A DNA stretch of 64,000 nt from Dicyema japonicum. Lineage: Eukaryota; Dicyemida; Rhombozoa; Dicyemidae. Made by a program: the position numbers and the translations under genes. Below the pieces are notes generated by a model. The model searched no databases. It had not been told where the DNA came from and worked only from the letters and a program-made list of their open reading frames with translations. How positions within the stretch are numbered: the stretch's first letter is position 1; each line of letters starts with the position of its first letter. Shown here piece by piece: positions 1 to 11,010 of the stretch. Where the stretch lies: positions 69,616 to 133,615 of the forward strand of contig RDEW01000038.1 of NCBI GenBank assembly GCA_011109175.1, in the 5' to 3' direction.

Positions 1-967
1 GGTGATGGTCTGATTCCAAGCACTAACAAGTATTATATTAAGCTATTTTATTTAGAGCAAGGGTCATCATATCTCACAAAAATAAGAAAGTAAAGTTTAA
101 TTTATCCAATCATAATGTATAATTATCTCACATATAAGAATAATGATACAAGTGCCTCATACAGTATAGGTTGTTTTAGCAACTTTTTAAGACTCCGAGC
201 AAACAAAATGACCATTTTGAATGTACTAAATATATTATAAGTAGTAAATATTGCTGATTTTATTAATCCATACACTAAAGTGTGGAAAAACTGAATGGTT
301 TGGCTGATAACTCTATGAAATAGATCGTAATCGACCTGTTTTAATATATGCGCTAGATATCAAGAGGATTATCTATGATCTCATGAGTAGATCTCAGAAA
401 AATACAGATTCCCATACCCCGTAATTATTGTAATTATCTAAAGATACTACCAAGGACTCCAAACCCGGAGAGCAAGATGGGGTAAATTACTATTTTTGTT
501 GCGAGGAAATATTTAATTCGATGGAATTCATTGAATTTGGATTTTACAAAAAACATAAATACGGAATTTCAGCTGAAGAAGTCAACCGAGTTTTGGAAGT
601 ATAAGCATAACTTTTTAAAGAGCGGCCGAATTTGTCTTTTGGAAATACGGCCAGAGTCAATAATGTATCTCCAATGTGAAAACATCTTCCCAGTCGTTAT
701 ATTCATTAGAACTCCATCATATGAGGAAGCCAAGTTTGCAAGCTGTGTCGATTAATAGATAGATTATACATTCAGGAAGACAAAATATTTATGAAGCATA
801 CAAGGATAATCTCTTCTTTTGAAAAAATCTACTCACATCTGTTTACAGGTCTTTCTTATGTTATTTTAGAAATTATTGAAGAAACGAATTCATCTGAGAT
901 GCAGAAAATGGTTGAAGAGGCCATCGAGCGTCATATTCACAATAAATATGTATGGATCCATACTTAG
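1..967 (+). CDS. DLG: DLG-family MAGUK, 3' part (SH3 end, hinge, guanylate-kinase-like domain); 5' partial
   Basis: Membrane-associated guanylate kinase scaffold of the Discs-large type, which organises proteins at cell junctions. The window opens in the last SH3 strand (GDGLIPSTNK, matching the GVIPSKRR region of DLG) and continues to KKVKFN, the conserved post-SH3 segment. The GUK-like domain follows: RPVLIYA (usual RPVVILG), then TTKDSKPGEQDGVNYYF, then GRICLLEI, NIFPVVIFIR and the terminal YVWIHT stop at 967. Reading it needs introns at 30-55 (26 nt), 117-138 (22), 599-620 (22), 734-762 (29) and 849-869 (21), all GT...AG. The hinge between 139 and 320 is not fully resolved; one intron is likely at 300-325. 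The junction near 420-443 is one base out of frame next to a CCCC run, which could be an assembly indel or real damage. Family: known homology. Exon model: my reading. Confidence 0.8.
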
Positions 968-1139
968 TAGGAAATAATCTTTATTTTAAATTCTAAATAA
1001 ACGTTTGTTCTTTTTACTATTGAAATTATGGTCATCTAGTGTTTTTTTACTACATCCCCGGATGAATCTAGTCTAACGGATTGACCCTTCTAAGCTTCAT
1101 TAACCTAAAGAAATAGTCTTCCCTTGGAGATCGTTTCCG

Positions 1140-2380
1140 CTTTGTCCCAAAAAAACTCTTGAGTGGTTGAAGGAATGGATAACTGAATCGTAAACGAAAT
1201 CGGGAAAACGATTGCGGCACAACTTAAAGACTCAAATAAAACAATTTTTATTGAAAAATAGCATATTTGTTGCGAATCGGGAATTTATCTCGTTCCTTTT
1301 TGAACTATTTTAAAGAGGATAACCCTGGGATTTTTGTGAAGTGGACGTTTCCAACGCCTTCAATTCGGTGAGGAGGGCCATCTTCTGAAACCGTTTGAGG
1401 AGAGATCCAAGAATTATCCAGATTACGAACCTCGCATACGGTACTCCAACCCATCTCATTATTGGTGATGATCTCATTAAATCATCGACTGGGATCCAAC
1501 AAGGTGATCCTCTTGGTCCGCTTCTTTTACGTTGGCAATGGATGAGGATGCCCATTTGTTTGTGACGGCTTTCAATTGTTGGTATTTGGACCATACTACG
1601 ATTGGTGGATCTTCCGAGAAGGTTATGAATAGTCTTGAAATACTTTTTTTCTTAGCAGTTATGGACTCGAGATTAATGCGAGAAAATCTAAAATTTGTAA
1701 TCTGGGACTCTCTCTAGATGAATTCTTTAAATCATGATGCTGGATAATATCTTTTTTTCCCATGTTGTTATTACCGATGTGGAACATCTTATTGTATTGG
1801 GCTCCCCCATTTCCAAAGAGATTATCCCTCGTATTCTTAATAGAAAAAATTCGGAGATTAGCGGAACCACCGTTAATCTTCTTGAACTTGATCCACCTGA
1901 TGTTTTTTATTGAAGAATTATTTTTTCCTTCCAATGCTAATGTTTTTGACACTTTGCTCTCCTTGCTACCTCTTTCCGAAAAGTCTGGAGAAATTCAATA
2001 TTCTTATCTCCAAGACTATTGAAGAAATTTTTAATATAAATTTTAACAAAATTTGATTGAAGCAAGCTTTTTGACCTGTCAGATTTGGGGGCATCGACCT
2101 AACTTCTGTTGTGGACGTTTTCTTACCATCCTTCATGTCCTTTTATCGTACAACGCGTTTCTCATCCTGACTATTCTTTCAGATTTCTGCAAGTCGGTTC
2201 TGGACGACGAGATTGCTGATGGGTTGAAGAGATGGTTGGTGGCTTTCGAAGAAACCTCTCTTGATACACACCCACTGAGAAACTGGACCAACATTCTTAA
2301 CAAAAATACTCATTCGACCCTTATGGAAACGAATTTGTCAGGGAAACAGCCATTCCATTCTATCAGCTGGATTATTTTGA
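1140..2380 (+). pseudogene. Non-LTR reverse transcriptase, family 1, copy 1 (degenerate)
   Basis: Broken reverse transcriptase reading rightward in several frames. Recognisable blocks are DVSNAFNSVRRA (RT motif with the catalytic Asp), YGTPTHLIIGDDLIKSS, STGIQQGDPLGPLLL (the QGDPLGP block), and WYLDHTTIGGSSEKV, where the YxDD catalytic box has become YLDH. GLEIN-like and LGSPISKEI-like blocks follow. Stops and frame changes occur throughout, so it cannot make a working enzyme. The motif order and wording match the retroelement family whose 3' end is seen at 61.8-62.8 kb. The copy fades at about 2380, where a short repeat seen elsewhere (50.2 and 42.3 kb) begins. Confidence 0.7.
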
Positions 2381-2499
2381 TTGTCTTGTTTCGTAAGAAA
2401 TTGTTTTCTTTAAAAAAACATATACGTTTGTCAAAAGTTAACAGCAGCATAAATAGAATCATATAAACTATTATCATCTTATACGTGAAACATCTGTCA

Positions 2500-3705
2500 G
2501 GTAATCAATCCTCATATACTTCCACTTTTGGGGCAGGCTTGATTTGAAACCGGATACTTCACGTATCCAACACTTGATCTGGATTCCAACAGGGCAACCC
2601 CCTTGGCCCTTTACTTTTCTCCCTGGGGATCGATTGTACAGCTTCAGGGATCAGAACTCCAATGAACTTATAATACCTGGATGATTCAAGGGAATTGGTA
2701 AATTGATGTGGCAGAGGTCAAGTCCCCTATCTCTGCTCTTGCATCACTCGGATTGGAGAGAATCCATCAAAATGTGAAATCATTAACATTGCTTGCTCAG
2801 AAGAAGACTTTAATCATGCACTGGCTACGATTTCGATTTACCTTCAAGATGTCACAGTCACCCATTTTCTTCGGCCTCTCCTCTATATAGAAGAAAAGAT
2901 CAACTCTCCTTTAAGAGAAATACGCATCTGTTTAACTATTCACATCTCACTTGAAAAATCTGGATTCTCACATGGCGTTATTTTTCTTCTCTTTTTTTCT
3001 ACGGAACAGTCCCTTGTTTCACGGATATGGAATTCCTAAGAGCCATCGACAAGGGGCTGAAGACTTGCGTAGAAGAAACACTTATCATTTCTTTTGATAA
3101 AACTGGCTGGATCCAATGCAAATTACCGCTTCGCTATTGAGGATTCGGGATGTGCTCACAACTCGAACTCGTCTTCTCGGCCTTTCTATCTTAGGCCTAT
3201 GCTTTCACTGGTCTCATGCGTAAGATCCTACGCTATGTTAACGGAGTGGACGCTGAACCACTGGAAGAAGTCCAAGATACAGTGCCATCAACGGAGTTAT
3301 TGCGTGGGGAGTAAAAGCGGCCGGATTCTCTGTCCAGTTGGAGCCTGTCGGATTGGCCTCAGCCAACAAAAGGCCTGACGAAACAACTCTCTTCCAATGG
3401 GAAAGTGGTAGATACCGCGCCTGGTACGCCGCATGTGTGAATAACCTCTCTCCCTCCAACCTTGCTATGACTGCAATTAACCCAGGTTCAGCCTCTAAAA
3501 AGGCTGAGACCTTAAAGATGAAAAAATACAAATGTCTCGGTGGACAGTTCATTTTTTAACCAGTCGCCGTGGAATCATAGGAAGAAGGTTACTGACCCTG
3601 CTAAACAGAATCGGATCGCTCATCGCGAAGAGGAAAATGATAGAAGAGATAGGAACTGGCTCATTGAGTCATTTTCTTACAAATCGTCAGGGGAAATGCG
3701 TTCTC
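2500..3705 (+). pseudogene. Non-LTR retroelement, family 1, copy 2: RT remnant plus C-terminal nuclease-like domain
   Basis: A second copy of the same family directly after the first. It has SGFQQGNPLGPLLFSLGI and a following YLDDS box (2580-2690), then a damaged middle. At 3280-3540 comes the family's C-terminal region: AINGVIAWGVKAAGF, LEPVGLASANKRPDETT and a GRYRAWYAACV block, then KAETLKMKKYK. In intact relatives the KRPDG...WD.T...KY...VAVET pattern resembles a PD-(D/E)XK nuclease core; that reading is inference. Frames change several times. The 3' end is cut by a Jockey tail in the opposite direction. Confidence 0.65.
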
Positions 3706-3960
3706 ATTTATTTATTTATTCAACAACCCAAGACCACAGTAAAACTAAACTAATTATCACGTGATCCAGATGCATTTCAACAGCGACCTCATCTTTGCCC
3801 GAGGTTCTTCCCTCTTGTCCGCACATGAACGTACAGGACGGTTGACTGATTTTTCGGAGCAGAATTTTCCCGTAATCTGGAGTCTAGTCTCCCAAAGGCG
3901 TCGGTTCGTTTCGGTGATCTCCAACGCTTTGTTACCACTGATTATTTCTTAGATAATCGC
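3706..3960 (-). mobile_element. Jockey-type LINE 3' end (minus orientation)
   Basis: Reverse complement of a 3' tail seen repeatedly here, for example at 24.55-24.72, 33.6-33.79 and 34.75-34.89 kb. The shared tail contains a GGGATCACGTGATAATTAGTTTGG-like stretch, then a TTTTACCGTGGTYTTGGGTT block ending in an AAATAAATA tail. Here the (TTTA)n side is at 3705-3720. Only the last part of the RT ORF and the 3' UTR remain, a typical 5' truncation. Confidence 0.7.
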
Positions 3961-4439
3961 TGTGATCTGTCCAAAATATCTTCTTTAGCCATTTCAACCC
4001 TTTTCACACTTAATGGCTTTTTTGACTTAAAATTAAATTTTTTTTTTTGAAGGAAAAAAGGACCGATCCCTCGAAGCAAAACTTAGAGATTATTAATGAT
4101 TTAGTGATAAACTGGTCTTATCAACCAGGACAGTATCAACAGCCTGGACGCTATGACATAAGAAAATAAATGTCCATAAATTTTTTATTTGACGAAAATC
4201 TGTTTTGTATATTAAGCAATTAATTTATTACGGAAAAGGCCCTGACTGTGCGACTATTCCCTCTCATAATGGCAATTTTTTGTAACTTCTAAGAACCAAT
4301 GGTTTGTCGAAAAGCACAGCAAACACAATGCAAGGATTCCAAATACGAACAATACATAGAAAAATTATATTAAAAATGACTTTATTACATAATTTGCTAT
4401 GATCTTGCAGAGGAATTTTCATCTGCAAATATACCGTTT

Positions 4440-4870
4440 TACAAGCTATGAAGTTTTGCAATCATAAACTTTTTCGACAAATATGGTGATTCTTTTCCTT
4501 TGGAAATTAAATTTCGTACATGAAATCGATCGAGAAAACGACGGTTTTGAGGTGGCGAGGATTTGTGTTAAAGCCTTCAAGGATAAATTGGTTGAGGAAG
4601 TGAGGTGTGTAGATGCTGAATAACCCTTTCTGAATCCAGGTTGTGACGATGAAAAAGTAAGGGACGGGGTTATAAGATTAAAAACTGTCCTACCCAATGA
4701 TTTTTTGTTCTTTCCGATCACCGCTGTGACTTCCAATTCCCTTGCACCTGCGACGCTTGGAATTCTTGAGTCGTCTATTGAATCGGTTTTCTACACGATC
4801 AGGAGATCCCCGTGAGCGCTGATGGTTATTTGAGCGGTTCTCACTCGCCATCCTGAAAGGGAATAGCCAC
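4440..4870 (-). pseudogene. Unidentified multicopy ORF start (MASENRSN leader), minus strand
   Basis: Reading leftward from about 4853, an ATG opens MASENRSNNHQRSRG followed by a basic low-complexity stretch, which soon meets stops. The same upstream sequence (GACTGCGTGGCT then TTCCCTTTC) and the same MAS.xRSN start occur at 54.65 kb, also on the minus strand. Two copies of a 5' end suggest the 5' UTR and first ORF of a mobile element, or a duplicated gene. No enzyme domain is visible. Confidence 0.35.
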
Positions 4871-4939
4871 GCAGTCAGGGTACCCGCTATATGACTATTT
4901 GCTTACTTTTTTCCTTAATAAATTAATTAGAAGGATCAA

Positions 4940-6180
4940 TAGCCTTATCAATGAGGAGGACTGCGGAACTGAGGTCGTTGCCCGCTCGCAAACTTGCAAA
5001 CAAAATTATAAAGTACTACGTATCGATCAGCCATAAAAATTTTTCTCGCTCTCCACATGTTGAACGGCGCGGGCCGCAACAAGAACCGTATTCCACCTTT
5101 TCACCCCCATGATGTTGACAAGGCTATTAAATTGCTACGTCCCACTCGTTCTTGTGGTCCTGATAGTATTTGTACTATTCACCTCAAACACCTTGGACTT
5201 CAGGCACGGGCCATACTATCAAGACTGTACAACGACTCTATCAACTACTCTATCACTACCATACGCTACCTAATATATTGAAGAATTCCCTGATTACGCC
5301 AATTCTAAAGCTTGAAAAACTAAAAGACGTTCCTTCTTCTTACCGCCCCGTCTCAATAATTTGTGTTTTATCAAAGTGCTGGAAAAGCTTGTATTAATGC
5401 GTATCTCTCCTGTTTTACATCTACCAGAATTTCAACATGGTTTCAGGGCAGACCGTTCTACAACGACTCATTTGGATTCTATCTCCCAGTTTATTACTGA
5501 CGGCTTCAACATGGGAACACACTTACGGACGGCCTTAGTATCCATCGATATACAGAAGTCCTTTGATTCTGTTCCGAGGAAACTCCTAACGCATAAGATT
5601 TTTAATTCTAACTTACATCCGAACATCAAGCTATGGTTGGAAAATTTCTCAACTGGGCGACGCAGAAGGGTCCGGATCCACTTCAAAATCAAGACTACTC
5701 CCCAATGGGGTCCCGCAAGGCTCCCCTTTATCTTGTCTCCTTTTCAACCTATTTCTACATGACCTACTTACTACCAATGACCAGGACACTATGTTTTTAT
5801 CCTATGCGGACGACTTAATTATCGCTGCAAGAGATAAATCTCCTTCAGTGGCTGTAGCAATTGTTCAGTCACAACTAAACCGGGATGTGACTGGCTATCT
5901 GCAAATATGTTGTGTGTGTCAGCACCTAAATCCCAGTTCACCATTTTCACTACTGATAGAAGATTTAAGGATGGACTCGAACTGTTTTTGGAGATACTTT
6001 TATCCCTTCTACGCAGAACCAAAAGATCCTTGAGGTAGTTTTCGACTCTCTGATGACGTTCTCGAGTCACGTGGAGGAGGTGCTTGCCAAGGGTCTTCGG
6101 AAATGGAATATTTTAAAAGCGATCATAAAACTCGCTAGGGATTATCCGGGTCAGGAAACATCTAAACCAGGAATGCACAT
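4940..6180 (+). pseudogene. Jockey-type LINE reverse transcriptase (degenerate)
   Basis: RT of the Jockey clade, read over at least four frames: a PFHPHDVDKAIKLL linker, LRPTRSCGPDSI, SYRPVSIICVLSKVLEKLV, EFQHGFRADRSTTTHL, SIDIQKSFDSVPRKLL (catalytic Asp), GxPxGSPLSCLLFNLFLHDL, LSYADDLIIAARDKS (intact YADD box), and WLSANMLCVSAPKSQ. Similar blocks occur at 22.9-24.7, 33.96-34.4 and 63.7-64.0 kb. Frame changes between blocks make it non-functional. It ends near 6180, before an LTR-like sequence. Confidence 0.75.
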
Positions 6181-6247
6181 TAAATGTGAGGAATGTATAT
6201 TCGCTACAAACCATGGAAAATGGATCGTGGAGGAGCATTTAGGGAGA

Positions 6248-6490
6248 ATATTCTGTGGCGTCCCGCCCGGGTTACCCATCCAGTGCTGGTTACATTTCAC
6301 CTGTCAATCCACATGTCACCTGTCATTTCTTATCAAAAATCAAAGAATTTATTTTTTTTCTTAAAGTCTATATTTTCTTGACTCGACTCGTTGACAATTT
6401 TCAATTCTCCTGATCCTGCCATAATCTGTGATAAAAAATTAAATAAACCTCTATTCGGTTGTCTTTGACAATTCTTTCAATAATTTTCCG
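6248..6490 (+). repeat. LTR-like sequence, forward copy
   Basis: Begins TGTGGCGTCCCG, a common Gypsy LTR start, and contains a CACCTGTCAATCCACATGTC region whose inverted counterpart lies at 6884-6932. An AAATAAA poly(A)-signal-like site is at about 6440. The right edge is approximate (TTTGACA near 6475). Direct target duplications were not established. Confidence 0.35.
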
Positions 6491-6523
6491 TTTTATTGAA
6501 AAATAGGAGTGCAATCATTCTTG

Positions 6524-6796
6524 CTACAGTTTATGAATCCCCGAATGACTATTTCTATGGATAGACTCCGCAATAGTTCTCAATACAGACTCGTTATCCA
6601 TGAAAATAACTAGTCTGTGTTTTTCAAATTTTCCGTCCTTGAGGTATAATCGAACATCAATGACAATAAAATTCTTGGATTTTTTGATTAATTTGTATTT
6701 CGCTTGTCTTGAAGATTTCTGTACAGGATCACCATTTAGAATGCTCACTATATATTGATATTCCATAATATTTTTGACAAAGCCTATTATCATCAT
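6524..6796 (-). pseudogene. Integrase zinc-binding (H2C2)-like fragment
   Basis: A 90-codon minus ORF with KYKLIKKSKNFIVID, LYLKDGKFEKHRLVIF and IAESIHRNSHSGIHKL. This pattern resembles the segment before and including the first half of the HHCC zinc domain of Gypsy-type or host-derived integrases, where an IH..HSG..GI..L block is typical. It stops before the Cys pair and no catalytic core follows. It lies between two inverted LTR-like sequences. Weak but specific resemblance; a host gene fragment is possible. Confidence 0.35.
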
Positions 6797-6799
6797 ATA

Positions 6800-6967
6800 A
6801 AAAGATAAACATTTTGTAGAGCATATGTTGAATATTTATATGTCCGACACGATTAAAAATGATCAAAGCCATATTAAGTATGACACCTGACATGTGGTTT
6901 GACAGTTGATTGACAGGTGACATGTAATTAGTGTGGGATGAGTCGCCACCACGGGACGCGACAAAAT
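6800..6967 (-). repeat. LTR-like sequence, inverted copy
   Basis: Read on the minus strand from about 6964 it begins TGTCGCGTCCCG, followed by ATTACATGTCACCTGTCA, matching the forward copy at 6252-6330. The two copies face each other across about 550 bp. Confidence 0.35.
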
Positions 6968-7107
6968 AATTACTCACCTTATACATGCAAAATAATGAAA
7001 AGGTTTAGAGACCACAACTGAGGACACTTAATTATACATTTCAGAAGCAGAAACAAATAGTTATAGGATTATTATCATGAATTTGACTAAAACCTCTATT
7101 AAGCTAT

Positions 7108-7342
7108 TACTAACCAGGATACACCAAGAAAGAAGTTAAAAACTAATCAAGTGTATCCAGTTCCCACTATAATAGAAACAGAGTCCTTCCAATGTCATAC
7201 AAGTCCATCCAGAATCACCATAAGAGGTGGATGACGCCATTCCTTGCAGCTTTGAGAACTCCTCCAGTGGAATGGGAAAGAGTAAATGATCCTTTTTCGT
7301 GCAATCTGAGACAGGTGGATCATATAACGCCACTCTATTAAA
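7108..7342 (-). repeat. SINE-P copy (3' part)
   Basis: Matches the family seen at 10.77, 46.64 and 51.98 kb. In plus-strand reading it has GGATACACC.AGAAAGAAGTTAA, then GTGTATCCAGTT, CTCCAGTGGAATGGGAAGAG and GTGGATCA. The tRNA-like head is not recognisable in this copy. Confidence 0.7.
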
Positions 7343-7469
7343 AAAGAAGAAGAAAAAGAAACAAACAAAAAATATTAATCAAGTAGCCATATAGCATCAC
7401 ACTAACGTTGGCTTCACGCGACTGAAACCTCTATAATAATACTGCATTTTCTGAAGATCCATATTTGCT

Positions 7470-7765
7470 ATAGTTCCTCCCAGGTAGGACACATCTTATT
7501 TTAATTAAAAAACAGTTATCATAACTAATAGATGAGGGAGAACCAAGGAATGCTCTTTACTTATTTTTTCTTTTGGATGTGAGTCATTTTGTAGACAATC
7601 CGTTTCCGCGATGATATTTTCACTGATGATGACGTCACTCATCTTTTTCACTGATGATATTTTCAAAGCCGAAGCATCGTAGATGCGTGGAGCCTTCAGC
7701 CAAAATGTACAGCAACAAGACTCGAAATAAGAAGAATTTCCCGGCACTCGGTACACTATGCGACT
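7470..7765 (-). repeat. SINE-T copy
   Basis: Shares AACAGTT.T.ACTAAT, GAACCAAGGAATGCTCTT, a T-rich run, GATGACGTCACTC and GCATCGTAGATGCGTGGA with the copy at 24.80-25.11 kb. It contains a short internal duplication of the CACTGATGAT segment around 7620-7660, and the head is diverged. Confidence 0.7.
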
Positions 7766-7789
7766 GAAACCTCTGAACAGAAAAATCAT

Positions 7790-8370
7790 ATCGTCGAAGA
7801 AATTTAATTAACTAAAAACATAATTTTGATATTAATATTTATTAAAATTATAAACTAATAAAAATAACCTAGAATCTATGGTTACTAATGAACCCTACTA
7901 AAGGTATTTTTGAAAATCAAAATTAGAAAAAAAATTAAAGTTTATCGTGGAAAATTCAATTAAAAGCAATAAAAATCTACAAAATAAATATCAAAATGAT
8001 ACAATCGTAAATAATTACAAAGAACTGGCTAGGCCTATGGTAGAATTTAAAAAAGTAAATATCGAAATAATTTAGAATTTATATAAAAATAAAAAAGAAA
8101 AAAACATCGAATCAAGAAAGTCTTCCTTATTGTTGGGATATGACTGGATTTCAACCATAATTGATTCAAATCCACACTTAGTCGAACATCCGGATGAATA
8201 TTTCGAAAATATCAAAAATTTTAGAGACTACTGTGGTGAAGAAGTAACTCATTCGCATAAACCGTAAAATTAATGGTTTTAAAACTACAGGGAACCCAAA
8301 GAGTCAAAAACTCCAAAAATTTTCACTAATTCGACAAAAAATCCTGAAGTTCACGAATGTAGTTGAGTCT
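7790..8370. other. AT-rich stretch, nothing recognised
   Basis: Very A/T-rich sequence with no ORF of note, no recognised repeat block and no convincing exon pair. Confidence 0.4.
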
Positions 8371-8378
8371 AAACAGTG

Positions 8379-8828
8379 TTAGGCGTCCATACTTATTACA
8401 TAACAAACCGTCTTTTTGCTATTCCCGTTAACAACGACGATGGCGGGAAAAGTATCTGTGCTATTTGTGAAAATCAAATTCCACGTGACAACTCTGTCTT
8501 CAAACCCATTCACATGAGGTTTAGGTATTCCTAACGTCAGATTGAGTCTTCCTCTGTCATTTCTGGAATTCAATAATTCCTCAATTAAGCCTGTGGAACA
8601 TCGAGGGACCTTGTCCTTACGAGAGGTAGAGTTTTTTAAAACATCAGCAATGTGGTGACGACATAAAACCACGTGACATCTATCAGTTTCTTTCATGTTA
8701 CAAAAACCTGGAAGAAACGTCAAATGATAAAGGAAAAAGGAACAAGGACAAGTGCAAAGTAAATCAAAACGAGCTATCTGAAGATTTAAACTACTATAAG
8801 GAGCAATTGGAGTACTTACGAGCGGCAC
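8379..8828 (-). CDS. Unidentified protein, C-terminal exon(s)
   Basis: A 149-codon open frame on the minus strand. The last 105 residues, from METDRCHVV-like sequence through GRLNLTLGIPKPHVNG, VVTWNLIFTN and TVCYVISMDA to the stop, look like genuine protein of mixed composition. Near the 5' end a strong donor (GTAAGT) and an acceptor 26 nt later (8794-8819) suggest a mini-intron, so the apparent ATG at 8828 may be internal to an exon. Upstream exons were not found. I do not recognise the family. Confidence 0.4.
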   Translation of the reverse strand: MPLVSTPIAPYSSLNLQIARFDLLCTCPCSFFLYHLTFLPGFCNMKETDRCHVVLCRHHIADVLKNSTSRKDKVPRCSTGLIEELLNSRNDRGRLNLTLGIPKPHVNGFEDRVVTWNLIFTNSTDTFPAIVVVNGNSKKTVCYVISMDA

Positions 8829-9146
8829 AAGGTTAAATTACAATTTATTTAGAATATTCATTAAATTGTGAAAAATCAACCCAAGAGGCTGAGAATTATT
8901 CAAATAATGTGGATGGAAAAATTATAGTTGGGAAAAGGTATGAACTCAGTAAAACGATAGAACTGAATTATTGTTGGACATTTCACGATATATGCGTGTA
9001 CAATTGCAACAATTGGACAGAATTAGAGGTGGTTATAACTCATCGGTTAAATATCCTCTATTATAATTTGATTTTGATAAAAATATATTGTTCTAGAATG
9101 AATCGACTACCCATCATTTATTTTGATAAAATTAAAGTCTAGTATT

Positions 9147-9240
9147 TGCAGCAACCGATAGATTTGTGGTTATGATGTTATATAACAATGGTCCTGGTTT
9201 CGATTCACTCTGTTGGTTAATTGGTCCAGAAATCTTTTTT
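9147..9240 (+). repeat. SINE-P tRNA-like head (solo)
   Basis: TAGATTTGTGGTTATGATG (A-box-like) then GGTTTCGATTC (B-box-like) about 35 nt later, similar to the head of the complete SINE-P at 11.87 kb. No body follows. Confidence 0.5.
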
Positions 9241-9774
9241 AGTTCTATCTATTTATTCCTTCTTTCAATTAACGTGGCTTCATGTAATCCATTTGTCTCA
9301 AAAGGCGTCCGATTCAACTACGGCGTCAAAAAATGATTTTTAGTCTGTATAACTGGATCATTTCTTGAAGGGGTTCTGGTTGGACTTATGTACTTGGAAT
9401 ACTAGTCTCTGTGCGAATGTAATCGTGGGGTGGTAGATGTCGCTGCGAAAAAGACCGGTTGACCCGATTGCTAATTGGTTGGAGGATTAAAGTGTTAAAG
9501 TACCTCTATTGCACAGAATGTCTGCATAGCTTCATGATTTCTTCTTCTCGTGAACATGGATGAGGTGGGGGAATTAGGAGACATCGCAAACTCGACGTTG
9601 ATAAGCAAAAGAAGGTGCCTGATCTACGAATTATCTAAGTTTTTCATCAATGATGTCAGCCTTCTGGACTTCATCGGCAAGGTTAGCTCTTCATGTTTTT
9701 TTATGGATTGGTAATTAGTAGAATTCCGAGACTTATAGTCATTTCTTTTGGTGGTTTGATAACCTCAGGATAAT
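9241..9774. other. No gene found; holds one short repeat
   Basis: The only recurring sequence is at about 9487-9560 (CCTCTATTGC...TGTCTGCATAGCTTCATGAT), resembling 37190-37262. No exon structure or ORF is supported. Confidence 0.35.
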
Positions 9775-10065
9775 GACACCACATTTAGGAAGTACCAAGA
9801 AAGAAGGTAATAGTAACCAAACTAATAAGTGATCCCAGTTCCCATTATCACTCTCGCCATTTTCATCCAGTGCTCATCGATTGATTCCACTGCTTCCCGA
9901 AAGTTTCTGTGCTTCTCCCTACACAGGAAGTTGATGTGGGACGGATCTCTGAGGAAAGGTCTCCATTTTCAGATCGAGCCACGGATGATCATAATGAATT
10001 CCTTCGTATTGACGGCTCCGACGATGAGAGTTCGAATCCGTAAAAAGCGTAGTCTTTTACTGTAA
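9775..10065. repeat. SINE-P fragment (minus) followed by unclassified repeat-like sequence
   Basis: At 9785-9860 the CCAAGAAAGAAGGTAA...AGTGATCCCAGTT block corresponds to the 3' end of SINE-P in reverse. A B-box-like GAGTTCGAATCC lies near 10027. A 78-codon ORF across it is likely fortuitous. Confidence 0.4.
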
Positions 10066-10765
10066 AGAGTTGATTTTGTCCAAAGACGACGCTCAATAAT
10101 TGGTGTTTTTTTCTGTTTTAGTTCTAAAAAATATTAATAAGCATAAAATTTAGAGTAGTTTTCTCATCAGATTTAGGCTTTGTTTTATTAATTGCACCAT
10201 CAAGTACTGCATACTATTTTTTCAACTCCCCCATAAACTTAGGCAAGGAAAATAAAGTCGAGGGACAGTTAAAATGTCATGAGCCCTCCTCGAATGACCT
10301 GGACTTTTCACTGGTTCATTTCCCCTTAATCTACATATAACACACGAAACAAGGTCACAAGCTTTTTTGCAGAAAGTCATTATCCTCTCCACAGTTCCCT
10401 TAGTAGTTTTTTATGATTTTCATTTAAATTCGAGCCTCAACAAACTTTAAAGCTCATTTTTTTGTTTTTCAGCAGCAAAACGATTCTTTCTTTCCTTGGA
10501 GAAAAAAACTACCATTTGCACCAATATGTAAGTGATGGTAGAACAATTCCTCAAGAAGATAAAGAGAAGAGGATCTTTCATCCTCCGACTTAGGAGCTTT
10601 GGAAAACATAACGTCGCCTGCAAAACTTTATTTAGTCTACTTCAATATCTTCACTTTATTGTCCTTTGCGCAAAAATAATATGCCCGAAAAACAGATTAG
10701 GGACATATTCTCCTCCATCTGTAATTTATAGTCCGAAAATTTCCTGAGTTTGGAAATTTATTTAT
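10066..10765. other. No gene or repeat recognised
   Basis: Contains a 71-codon plus-strand ORF (10532-10747) with no recognisable domain. No mini-intron chain was convincing. Confidence 0.3.
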
Positions 10766-10767
10766 TA

Positions 10768-11010
10768 TTTATTTATTAACCCCGGATACACCGAGAAAGA
10801 AGTTAAAGTAAACAACTAATTAAGTGTATCCAGTTTCCACTTGTACAGAAACAGAGTCCATCCGGAATCAGCATAAAAGGTAAGACGTCCATTACATGCA
10901 GTTGTGCAAACCCCTCCGGTGGAGTGGGGAAGAGCAAATGATCTTTTTTCGTGCCGGCCTGGCACTGGGCGTCACCTAGACAGGTGGATCACATGAGGCC
11001 ACTCAAGTTT
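10768..11010 (-). repeat. SINE-P copy (near full body)
   Basis: Well-preserved copy. In plus-strand order it has CCCGGATACACCGAGAAAGA, GTGTATCCAGTTTCCACTT, GCCGGCCTGGCACTGGGCG and GACAGGTGGATCACATGAGG. Matches 46.64 and 51.98 kb and, reversed, 11.99-12.19 kb. It lacks the tRNA-like head. Confidence 0.75.

Noticed and set aside
8909-9142. 77-codon plus ORF downstream of the unidentified 8.4-8.8 kb gene
   Set aside because: Composition is mixed and no motif or flanking splice sites support it.
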